Source: Corynebacterium mastitidis DSM 44356
GTDB taxonomy: Bacteria; Actinomycetota; Actinomycetes; Mycobacteriales; Mycobacteriaceae
Direction: 5' to 3'
Length of the DNA stretch: 64,000 nt
Assembly (NCBI RefSeq): GCF_000375365.1
Contig: NZ_AQXB01000002.1
Location: 62,001-126,000 of the forward strand
In this document: positions 46,626 through 53,837 of the stretch, in pieces
How the letters are laid out: the number at the start of each line of letters is the position of its first letter
Position numbering within the stretch: position 1 is the stretch's first letter
Position numbers and translations under genes: made by a program
Notes under the pieces: model-generated
Databases searched by the model: none
What the model saw: the letters and a program-made list of their open reading frames with translations, nothing else
Told to the model about the DNA's origin: nothing

Positions 46626-47897
46626 CTAATGCTTGTAGCTGCTGAGGAAGTTCCCCAGCCGCTCCAGGGCGTCCTCCAACTCCGAGGCCCAGGGCAGCGT
46701 GACCACGCGGAAGTGATCCGGGGTGGGCCAGTTGAACCCGGTTCCGTGCACCATGAGGATCTTTTCCTTGCGGAGCAGGTCCAACATGAACTGGCCGTCG
46801 TCGTGGATCTCGTGGACGTTCGGATCGAGGCGGGGGAAGGCGTAGAGGGCGCCCATCGGCTTCACGCAGCTCACGCCGGGGATCGCGTTGAGCTTCTCGT
46901 ACGCCACGTTGCGCTGCCGCAGCAGGCGACCGTGCTCCCCGGTGAGGTCGTAGATGGATTGGCGCCCGCCCAGGGCCACCTGGATCGCGTGCTGTGCCGG
47001 GACGTTCGGGCACAGGCGGGTACCGGCCAGCAGTTCCAGGCCCTCGATGAAGCCCCGGGCGTGATTCTTAGGCCCGGTGAGCACCATCCACCCGGCCCGG
47101 TAGCCGGCCACGCGGTAGGCCTTGGAAAGGCCGTTGAAGGTGATGGTGAGCAGGTCGGGGGCGAGGCCCGCGATGGAGATGTGCCGGGCGCCGTCGTAGA
47201 GGATACGGTCGTAGATCTCGTCGGCCAGTATGAGCAGGTCGTGCTCGCGGGCCACGTCCACGATGCCCTGAAGGATCTCGCGGGAGTACACCGCCCCGGT
47301 GGGGTTGTTCGGGTTAATCACCACGATTGCCTTGGTGTTCTCCGTGATCTTGGAGCGAATATCCTCCAGCGAGGGGTTCCAGTTGTCCTCCTCGTCGCAA
47401 AGGTAGTGCACCGGGGTGCCGCCCGCGAGGGAGGTGGCGGCGGTCCACAGCGGGTAGTCCGGCATGGGGATGAGCACCTCGTCGCCGTCGTTGAGCAGCG
47501 CCTGGGTGGTCATGGTGATCAGCTCGGAGACGCCGTTGCCCAGGAACACGTCGTTGACGTCGAAGTGGGGGAAGTCGTCGATCAGCTCGTAGCGGGTCAC
47601 GATGGCGCGGCGCGCCGAGATGATGCCCTTGGACGTGGAGTAGCCCTGGGAGGTGGGCAGCGCGGCGATCATGTCACGCATGATGACGTCCGGGGCGTCG
47701 AAGCCGAACACCGCCGGGTTGCCGGTGTTGAGCTTGAGAATGCGGTGCCCGTCGAGCTCCATGCGCTCGGCCTCGGCGGCGACGGGGCCGCGGATCTCGT
47801 AGAGGACGTTCTTCATCTTCTCCGACTGGTCGAACTCGCGGCGCTTGCGCGGAGCGCGGGCGGAGGGGGCGGGGTGGTTGCAGGATGCGTCAGTCAT
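46626..47897 (-). CDS. alaT: Alanine aminotransferase (class I PLP)
   Basis: A 423-residue fold-type I aminotransferase. It has PNNPTGAVYS, DEIYDRILYDG, the PLP Lys in FNGLSKAYRVAGYRAGWM, and the C-terminal substrate Arg in DHFRVVTLP. It matches AlaT (pyruvate-glutamate or valine transaminase) of C. glutamicum, which also neighbours the Fe-S oxidoreductase gene; the mycobacterial pair is Rv0337c-Rv0338c. A TAGGAT box ends 6 nt before the ATG, so the message is probably leaderless. Palindromes of the form TGACA-N7-TGTCA lie upstream. Confidence 0.9.
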   Translation of the reverse strand: MTDASCNHPAPSARAPRKRREFDQSEKMKNVLYEIRGPVAAEAERMELDGHRILKLNTGNPAVFGFDAPDVIMRDMIAALPTSQGYSTSKGIISARRAIVTRYELIDDFPHFDVNDVFLGNGVSELITMTTQALLNDGDEVLIPMPDYPLWTAATSLAGGTPVHYLCDEEDNWNPSLEDIRSKITENTKAIVVINPNNPTGAVYSREILQGIVDVAREHDLLILADEIYDRILYDGARHISIAGLAPDLLTITFNGLSKAYRVAGYRAGWMVLTGPKNHARGFIEGLELLAGTRLCPNVPAQHAIQVALGGRQSIYDLTGEHGRLLRQRNVAYEKLNAIPGVSCVKPMGALYAFPRLDPNVHEIHDDGQFMLDLLRKEKILMVHGTGFNWPTPDHFRVVTLPWASELEDALERLGNFLSSYKH

Positions 47898-47953
47898 GTA
47901 TCCATCCTAGAGCGCCGGGGTGTGGTGCTAGCGACAATCAGGGCCACGCGGAG

Positions 47954-48068
47954 TGACAAAGCGTGTGTCACTTTGTCACTACACGTGTAACTTCGCGTCA
48001 GAAACTTTGTAAATGCGCTGTTCAGAAGCGCAGGATCGGCGCTCGGTGTAGTGACAACCCGCGTGTCA
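47954..48068. promoter_or_regulatory. Two TGACA-N7-TGTCA boxes upstream of alaT
   Basis: TGACA-AAGCGTG-TGTCA (47954-47970) and TGACA-ACCCGCG-TGTCA (48052-48068) are 98 bp apart, with 16 of 19 bases shared in the wider element. The first is nested in a larger 10-bp inverted repeat AGTGACAAAG/CTTTGTCACT (47952-47980). They are likely operator sites for an unidentified regulator of alaT. Confidence 0.5.
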
Positions 48069-48633
48069 TCACGGTGCCTAGCGCCGACGCATGGCGCCGC
48101 GCGCAAGGCTGTAGGCGTTGCTCTTGAACTCGTGCTGCAGCTCCAGCCGCTGCGCGCGGCGCTCGATGGCGCGCCCGCTCCGCGTCCTTGATCTCGCGCA
48201 GGCGCTGCCGGTTCAGGGCGCGTTGGCTCGGCATGTTCCAGGAGGCGGGGCCGACCTTCAGGACGTAGAGCAGGGTAAAGACGGCGCCGATGAGGAGGAA
48301 GCCGGTTATGGCGCTAGAGAAATAGGCACCTATGCCGATCGAGGCGAGCGCTCCCAGCGCCATCAGCCCCGCCTTGGGGTACCGGGAGCTTTGCCGGGCG
48401 CGTTCGATCTCCTCGGCGGAGTAGAGCTGCAGGGACGCCCCTGGGTGAACCCGCAGGGAGGAGGGGAGATCGGTAAACACCTGGTCGATCTCGTACTGGT
48501 ACTGCGCGCCGGCGATGATCTGGCAGCGGGAATCGTATTCCTCTATCCCCAGCCGCCCCTGGGAAAAGGCGGCACCCAGCGCGGACATGGCCTGGGTGCG
48601 CTCGTCATCGCTGAGGCGCACGTGGTCGATCAT
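48022..48633 (-). CDS. DUF1707 membrane protein with probable 3' frameshift
   Basis: As read, 203 residues. The N-terminal DUF1707 domain (residues about 5-55: VRLSDDERTQAMSALGAAFSQGRLGIEEYDSR) is followed by two transmembrane segments (about 88-125) and a basic helix. After KDAERAR near 48170-48180 the frame turns into an Arg/Ala/Pro/Cys-rich tail that looks non-coding. The neighbouring frame reads on as AIERRAQRLELQHEFKSN and ends MRRR at TAG 48078. A one-base change in the GC run GCGGGCGCGCC would join them. A TAAACT box ends 7 nt before the ATG. The function of the family is unknown. Confidence 0.75.
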   Translation of the reverse strand: MIDHVRLSDDERTQAMSALGAAFSQGRLGIEEYDSRCQIIAGAQYQYEIDQVFTDLPSSLRVHPGASLQLYSAEEIERARQSSRYPKAGLMALGALASIGIGAYFSSAITGFLLIGAVFTLLYVLKVGPASWNMPSQRALNRQRLREIKDAERARHRAPRAAAGAAARVQEQRLQPCARRHASALGTVMTRGLSLHRAPILRF

Positions 48634-48660
48634 GGCGCCCAGTTTAGCGCAGGGCGGGGC

Positions 48661-51462
48661 TTATTCGTCCGGCTCCCGGCGGGGTGATGGGGGCTTGGGG
48701 ACGGCGGAACCCGGGCGAGGAACCGCAGCGCCGGGGGCGGGCGCGCCGCCCGGTGGAGGCACGGCCGCTTGGGGTCGCGCAGTGGCGGTCCCCGGGGCCG
48801 GTGGGGTGGGCGTGCTCGGCGCAGGAACCCCGCCGCCGGGAGCGGCCGAGCCGGGGGGCGTGGGCACGGCCCCTCCCGGAGCGGGAGCCGGGGGCACCGG
48901 CGGCTTAGGAGGCGTCGCCGCGCCCGGGGTGGGAGCGGAACCGCCGGGAACCGGCACCGCGCCGCCGGGGCGGGCAACGGCGGACCCGGGGGCCTGGGGG
49001 GCGTTGCCACCGGGAGCGGGGGTGGCGGCCCCGGGAACCGGCACCGCAGGTCCGGGGGTGGGGGAGGACGGCGGCTGTGCCCCACCGGGCGTGGGAACGG
49101 AGGAGGGCGTCGGGACGGCGGCGCCCGGAGTGGGCACGCCCCCACCGGGAGCGGGGGCACCGCCCGGTGCCGGAACCGGGGAGGAACCCGGGGTCGGGGG
49201 CGTGGTGGGCGCGGAGCCACCGGGGCTGGGGGGTGTGGCGGGTGCGGAGCTACCGGGGGCCGTCGGCTCCGCCCTCTGGGGGCGCGCGGGCAGCGGCGTG
49301 CGCACGGGAGCGTCGAGGAAGGCACGCTCGCGCGGGGCGGGCAGCTCCCCCTCCACCAGCACGGAGTCGCGCAGCATCTGGGCCACGTCGCGCACCCTGG
49401 GCGCGGGGGCCTGCTCCTCCCGGAGCGCCTTGACCCCGCCGGTCATCATCGTGTTGCAGAAGGGGCAGCCCACCGCGATCTCCTCGGCGCCGGTGTCGAG
49501 CGCCTGGCGGGTGCGGAACTCGTTGATCCGGGTGCCGAGCTTTTCCTCCATGAACATCCGGGCGCCGCCCGCGCCGCAGCAGAAGGCCTCCTCGCGGTTG
49601 CGGTCCATCTCCCGCAGCTCCATGCCGGTGGCTCCGAGGAGCGCTCGGGGCGGGTCAAAGACCTTGTTGTGGCGGCCCAGGAAGCAGGGGTCGTGGTAGG
49701 TGATGGGCTTGCGGTCCTGCGGCCCGCGCGGCACCGGCACCAGGCGCTTGTCCCGCACCAGGCGGTTGAGGAGCTGCGTGTGGTGGAAGACGTCGTAGTG
49801 GCCGTCGAAGTCCGGGTACTCGTTGCGCAGGGTGTTAAAGCAGTGGGGGCAGGTGGTGATGATCTTGCGCTGGCCCGCGGGCACGCCCGCGAAGGCGCCA
49901 TCGAGCGCGTCGATGGCCTCGGCGGCCAGCATCTGGAAGAGGAACTCGTTGCCCGCGCGCCGGGCGGGGTCGCCCGTGCAGGTCTCCCCGGCGGCGAGCA
50001 CCGCGAACTTCACCCCCGCGGTGTGCAGCAGCTCCACCACCGCGCGCGTGGTCTTTTTTCCCTCCTCGTCGAAGGCCCCGGCGCAGCCCACCCAGAAGAG
50101 GTATTCCGTATCGGAGAAGTCCTTCACGTCCTCTCCCACCACGGGCACCTCCACGCCGTCGCGGCGGGCCTCCTCGATCCAGGAGGCGCGCTCGGCGGAG
50201 TTGCGCCCCCAGGGGTTGCCCTTGACCTCCAGGTTCTTGAACATCCCCGCGAGCTCCGAGGGGAAGTCGGAGTCCGCGAGCACCTGGAAGCGGCGCAGGT
50301 CCGCGATGTGGTCGATGTGCTCGATGTCCACGGGACACTGCTCCACGCAGGCGCCGCAGTTGGTGCAGCTCCACAGCACGTCCGGGTGGATCGCCTGGTT
50401 CTGCCCCACCAGCTTGAGCACGTCCACCCCGGACTCGGAGGCGTCCGCCCGGTACAGGGAGGGATCGCGCAGGTACCTCTCGTTGTCCAGGGCGACGTCG
50501 CGCAGCGAGGTCATCAGCAGCTTGGGGCTCAGCGGCTTCTGGGTGTTCCACGCCGGGCACAGCTCCTGGCAGCGCCCGCACTCGGTGCAGGCGGTAGCGT
50601 CGAGAAGCATCTTCCAGGGGGCCTGGGGCAGCGTGCCGACGCCCACCTGGTCGTCCTCCTCCACCGTGTCCAGGGTGAGCGGGCGGCCGTCGGCCCCGTG
50701 CAGCGGCTTGAGCGGGCCGAGCGGGCGCTCGCGGCGCAGGAAGATGGTGAAGAAGGCCAGGAAGCGGTGCCAGCCCACGCCCCAGCCCAGGCGCAGCCCC
50801 ACCGCGGCGAGAAACACGAAGCCGCCGAGGAGCTTGACCAGGGCGAGCGCACTGACCAGGGCGGGGGAGGCGGGCAGCAGCGCGGCCAGGCGGACGCTCA
50901 GGAAGTCCGCCCAGGGCGAGCCGCCCCCGTAGGCGGCGATCTGGGCGGCCTTGACCAGCAGCATGCCCAGCCCCTCGCAGAACACCACGGCCTCGATCAC
51001 GCGCGCCGCCGTGGCGTTGGAGCCGTAGAAGCGGCTGCCCTTATCCGCGTGCCCCAGGCGCAGGCGCACGCCGATCAGCAGCGCGATCCCCAGCAGCGTG
51101 CCCACCGCCAGGACCTCCTCCGCTAGGCGATAGACCCACCAGTGGTGCAGCAGCGGCCAGCCGCCCGGGGGATAGAACGCCTGGATATACGCCTCGAACC
51201 ACACCAGGGAGCCGAAGAGGAACCCCACCATCACCAGCCAATGGGCCGCGCCCACCCAGGGCTTGCGCATCATCCGGGGATGCGCGAACACCTCCACCAG
51301 GGTGCGGCCCAGGCGGCGCAGCGGGTGGCTCAACCGGCCCGGGGAGGCCGTGCCGGAGGCGACGAGCCGGAAGATACGCCAGGCGGCGCGGCCGAAGAGG
51401 AACCACGCGGGCAGCGAGAGCAGCACGCCGAGCGTGCCGAGGACAACGGAGGTGGTGGACAT
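48661..51462 (-). CDS. Membrane (Fe-S)-binding oxidoreductase, heterodisulfide-reductase-like, with Pro-rich tail
   Basis: A 933-residue protein. About five to six transmembrane segments (1-250) resemble the NarI-like cytochrome-b part. Two 4Fe-4S motifs CTECGRCQELCP and CTNCGACVEQCP follow (about 290-370), then two CCG domains (CPHCFNTL...DPCFLGRHN...FCCGAGGARMF...CPFCNTM). The last 200 or so residues are imperfect PTPGG/APGG-type repeats. The core matches the essential Rv0338c-type protein next to alaT/aspC. It probably passes electrons between membrane quinone and a soluble partner; the reaction is unknown. The tail is unusual (see findings). Confidence 0.9.
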   Translation of the reverse strand: MSTTSVVLGTLGVLLSLPAWFLFGRAAWRIFRLVASGTASPGRLSHPLRRLGRTLVEVFAHPRMMRKPWVGAAHWLVMVGFLFGSLVWFEAYIQAFYPPGGWPLLHHWWVYRLAEEVLAVGTLLGIALLIGVRLRLGHADKGSRFYGSNATAARVIEAVVFCEGLGMLLVKAAQIAAYGGGSPWADFLSVRLAALLPASPALVSALALVKLLGGFVFLAAVGLRLGWGVGWHRFLAFFTIFLRRERPLGPLKPLHGADGRPLTLDTVEEDDQVGVGTLPQAPWKMLLDATACTECGRCQELCPAWNTQKPLSPKLLMTSLRDVALDNERYLRDPSLYRADASESGVDVLKLVGQNQAIHPDVLWSCTNCGACVEQCPVDIEHIDHIADLRRFQVLADSDFPSELAGMFKNLEVKGNPWGRNSAERASWIEEARRDGVEVPVVGEDVKDFSDTEYLFWVGCAGAFDEEGKKTTRAVVELLHTAGVKFAVLAAGETCTGDPARRAGNEFLFQMLAAEAIDALDGAFAGVPAGQRKIITTCPHCFNTLRNEYPDFDGHYDVFHHTQLLNRLVRDKRLVPVPRGPQDRKPITYHDPCFLGRHNKVFDPPRALLGATGMELREMDRNREEAFCCGAGGARMFMEEKLGTRINEFRTRQALDTGAEEIAVGCPFCNTMMTGGVKALREEQAPAPRVRDVAQMLRDSVLVEGELPAPRERAFLDAPVRTPLPARPQRAEPTAPGSSAPATPPSPGGSAPTTPPTPGSSPVPAPGGAPAPGGGVPTPGAAVPTPSSVPTPGGAQPPSSPTPGPAVPVPGAATPAPGGNAPQAPGSAVARPGGAVPVPGGSAPTPGAATPPKPPVPPAPAPGGAVPTPPGSAAPGGGVPAPSTPTPPAPGTATARPQAAVPPPGGAPAPGAAVPRPGSAVPKPPSPRREPDE

Positions 51463-51649
51463 GCGCTTCTTTACCGACGGGAGGGAGACAGTGCTTTCCC
51501 CTTACCTTAAAGGGTGGTGGGGCGCCGGTTCCAAGTATTCGATTCGGTGGCTGGTTCCGTGGTTGCGCGACGCTCCTGGTGCGGCGGCGTCCTTGGCGCG
51601 ACGCGGTGAGGGCCGAGGAGCGGAGAGATCCGGCGGGCTCTGGATAGAG

Positions 51650-51696
51650 AAAAACCCTGGCGCGTCGCCCTCGTCGGGGAGGGCTACACGCCAGGG
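51650..51696 (-). terminator. Terminator of the 67-aa gene
   Basis: CCCTGGCG and CGCCAGGG enclose a second GCCCTC/GAGGGC hairpin; on the minus strand TTTTTCTC follows. Confidence 0.8.
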
Positions 51697-51709
51697 AGTG
51701 AAGGGACTC

Positions 51710-51913
51710 TTAGCCCTGGCACTGCTGCAGGGCGCCGTCGATCACGGCGTTCATGTTCTCGGTCTCGCCGTGCTCGAGGCCGTAATGGTAGCCGCACTGG
51801 TAGCCGTCCACCATCTCGGAGGAGGTCTCCGTGAGGGGAAGGTGGCGGAGCAGGTCGGCGGTGAAGTCGGTGGCGGTGGTCATGAGGTTCTGGATGATCT
51901 CTGCGTCGAACAT
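51710..51913 (-). CDS. Small protein, 67 aa, unknown
   Basis: ATG 51913 is preceded by TAATCT (51921-51926) at a 7-nt distance, and a clear terminator follows the stop, so this is probably a real monocistronic leaderless gene. The product begins MFDAEIIQNLMTTATDFTAD and ends with YQCGYHYGLEHGETEN and LQQCQG. It has two Cys and several His, no signal peptide and no membrane segment. A start at 51919 is also possible. The longer reading upstream is low-complexity and not supported. No family is recognised. Confidence 0.55.
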   Translation of the reverse strand: MFDAEIIQNLMTTATDFTADLLRHLPLTETSSEMVDGYQCGYHYGLEHGETENMNAVIDGALQQCQG

Positions 51914-52192
51914 AAGCATGAGATTAGGCCCTATTGTGGGGTTGCGCAGCGGATTCCCCCATTGTGGGGGAGAATGACGGCGGGCGGGGAAATGGACCAT
52001 TTGCGCTGGTGGGTTCCTGCTCTCAGGGGTAAGGGGCGTAGTCGGGAGGGGACCAATGGGGGTGCGAGGTTGGCGCAGGCGGGGGTGAGGATCCACGGGT
52101 CAATGTTCAAAAGCGAGCACGGTGAGGCGAGGATATGAGATGGAGCAGGTGCCTGGGGCCGTGGAAAAGCTGCGGAAAGAAGAAGGATGACG
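51914..52192. other. Non-coding spacer before the HicB remnant
   Basis: It holds the promoter of the 67-aa gene and a repeat of ATTGTGGGG (around 51935 and 51961). A 16-codon frame (52140-52190) ends in ATGA overlapping the HicB-like remnant; I see no complete HicA toxin. Confidence 0.4.
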
Positions 52193-52452
52193 ATGGATGC
52201 GGAAAAGTGCACCTATCAGGTCTTTTGGTCGGAGGAGGATCGGGAGTACGTGGCAACGGTCCTGGAGGACGCGGAAGAGAGCGGGGAGGCCATTCCCGTT
52301 CCTTTGGGGTGTGGGCCTACCCCGGAAAGTTTCAGGTAAGAACCTCCTATTCCCCTTATCGGGAGCTTGTTTTCGAGGCGGCGCAAGACGTTGTTTCCCT
52401 CAACGCGCTTGTGAATGGGAAGTTTTCTTCTGTGTCGTGGGTGTCAGCGTAG
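52193..52452 (+). pseudogene. HicB-like antitoxin remnant (internal deletion and frameshift)
   Basis: ATG 52193 follows AAGAAGG. The first frame reads YQVFWSEEDREYVATVLED, typical of a HicB N-terminus, and jumps to EESGEAIPVPLG, normally about 30 residues later in this family. It then stops at 52339. The preceding frame continues the family pattern: YPGKFQVRTS...LVFEAAQDVVSLNALVNGKFSS to TAG 52452, the CopG-like C-terminal DNA-binding part. A one-base loss in TTTGGGG near 52305 would explain the switch. It is therefore probably a decayed antitoxin; the partner toxin is not found. Confidence 0.6.
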
Positions 52453-52847
52453 TGTCGCGTGAGCCGTGGAGTTCTGGGTAAGTAAGCGGACTTTTCCCGT
52501 GGCGGGCAGGTGTCGTCAAGCGTTGACCGGCGGCGTAGGCGGGCGTGCTCTGGAAAAACTCGATGCCGAATGCGAGGTTGACGCATCTGAAAAAGGCGAT
52601 CCCGTGAGGTGGTGATGGGATTTCGGTGGGGCGATTCGGGATGGGGATTGGTTCTGCCGCATGGGGGATATCTATATTGACGCGAAAACATTTCCACATC
52701 GGGCGCGATGTTTATAAATAACCATTAATGTTTCTATTTGGTGCCGCATGGGGTATTCTGGGATGTGTATTAATCGGGTATTTTTAGGGAAGGGTGGCTA
52801 TGGGGCCTAGGGAGAGCGCCGTTGCTGCGGCCGAACAAGGAGCGTAT
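52453..52847 (+). promoter_or_regulatory. AT-richer spacer and promoter of the lipoprotein gene
   Basis: The exact 12-bp repeat TGCCGCATGGGG occurs at 52655-52666 and 52742-52753; each copy is followed by an A/T-rich -10-like box (GATATCT; TATTCT at 52754-52759). No gene is evident. An alternative start ATG 52800 lies at the end. Confidence 0.45.
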
Positions 52848-53804
52848 ATGGGGGCAAAATGGTTTTCTCGCGGGAGAATCGCGTGTGCGGTGATCCTGGG
52901 TTCAGGCGCGCTTACGGCCTGTGGCACTGGGGAAGGGGTAACGGGAGAGGATGCTTCCGCTCAGGCGGAGGCGTCCGTGGCGTCTGCTACGGCGCAGCGC
53001 ACCGAGGAGGAGAAACGAGGGGCAGAGACCTCGGCCACGGCGGCGTCGGTGGACACTGCGGGGAGCGGGACGGCTGAGCGGAACAACGCGGATGTGTGCG
53101 GAGAATTGGCTTCTTTGAGCGATACTGGCCGTATCGCTTGGAGCAGCAGCGATGCTCGAGTGGGAGACATCTTAGTGGAATACTGCGACGGGCAGTGGGC
53201 GCACCCGATGAAACCCAACACAAGCAGGGATTCCTCGCCGCGGCGTTGGGATGGCTCTGCATGGCAACCGGTGCCGAGCGCGGGTACGCAACAAACCACG
53301 GGTTGGTCCTGCTGGGATACGCGAGACCTTGCCGCTCAAGGCGCTCCCCAGGAGATCATCGACTCTGTCATCCCTTGCTCTGGGGAGCACAGCGCGCAGG
53401 AAAATGCGTCTCAATCCCGAAGGTCGAACCCTCTAGCCGGGGTGGAGAACCTGGCCGCCTACGAGCAGCCGCAGTGCGATGGCCGGTACATCACGATCGT
53501 GGACAGCGTGGTTCTCTCCGAGCGCCTTCCGGGCGAGGATCAGGTGGTGCAGCAACGCCTCGATAATTACCCGGGAGCCAAGACCACCACGCCGGGGGCA
53601 TGCCCGTCCCTGCGCGCCACCAAGCCGGACAGCCAGGGGCGTTCCCTCGTCGATGCCGGGTACGACGGTGGGTACATTATCCCCATCTACTACGACTACG
53701 GCGCGGACCGCGCCGCGGCGTGCAGCGCGGCCCAGAGGTCCTCGGGCGCTTATGCGCGCCAGCTCACCCAGGTAGAGGGGGACTACAACAACCCCTGCGC
53801 CTGA
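52848..53804 (+). CDS. Putative lipoprotein of unknown function
   Basis: A 318-residue protein with a lipoprotein signal (MGAKWFSRGRIACAVILGSGALTACG, lipobox LTAC). A disordered Ala/Glu/Thr-rich stretch of about 60 residues follows, then a domain with six or more Cys probably in disulfides (DVCGELASL, YCDGQWAHPM, WSCWDTRDL, IPCSG, QCDGRYITIVDSV). The C-terminus is YGADRAAACSAAQRSSG. I do not recognise the family. ATG 52848 has AAGGAG at the right spacing. Codon use and base content are lower in GC than the surroundings, suggesting a recently acquired or fast-evolving gene. Confidence 0.75.
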   Translation: MGAKWFSRGRIACAVILGSGALTACGTGEGVTGEDASAQAEASVASATAQRTEEEKRGAETSATAASVDTAGSGTAERNNADVCGELASLSDTGRIAWSSSDARVGDILVEYCDGQWAHPMKPNTSRDSSPRRWDGSAWQPVPSAGTQQTTGWSCWDTRDLAAQGAPQEIIDSVIPCSGEHSAQENASQSRRSNPLAGVENLAAYEQPQCDGRYITIVDSVVLSERLPGEDQVVQQRLDNYPGAKTTTPGACPSLRATKPDSQGRSLVDAGYDGGYIIPIYYDYGADRAAACSAAQRSSGAYARQLTQVEGDYNNPCA

Positions 53805-53837
53805 GCCAGCCAGCGAACCAAGTCCGTGCAGCGGCCC

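Noticed and set aside
52140..52190. Short frame overlapping the HicB remnant as a HicA toxin
   Set aside because: Only 16 codons, and none of the HicA double-stranded RNA-binding-like motifs are present.
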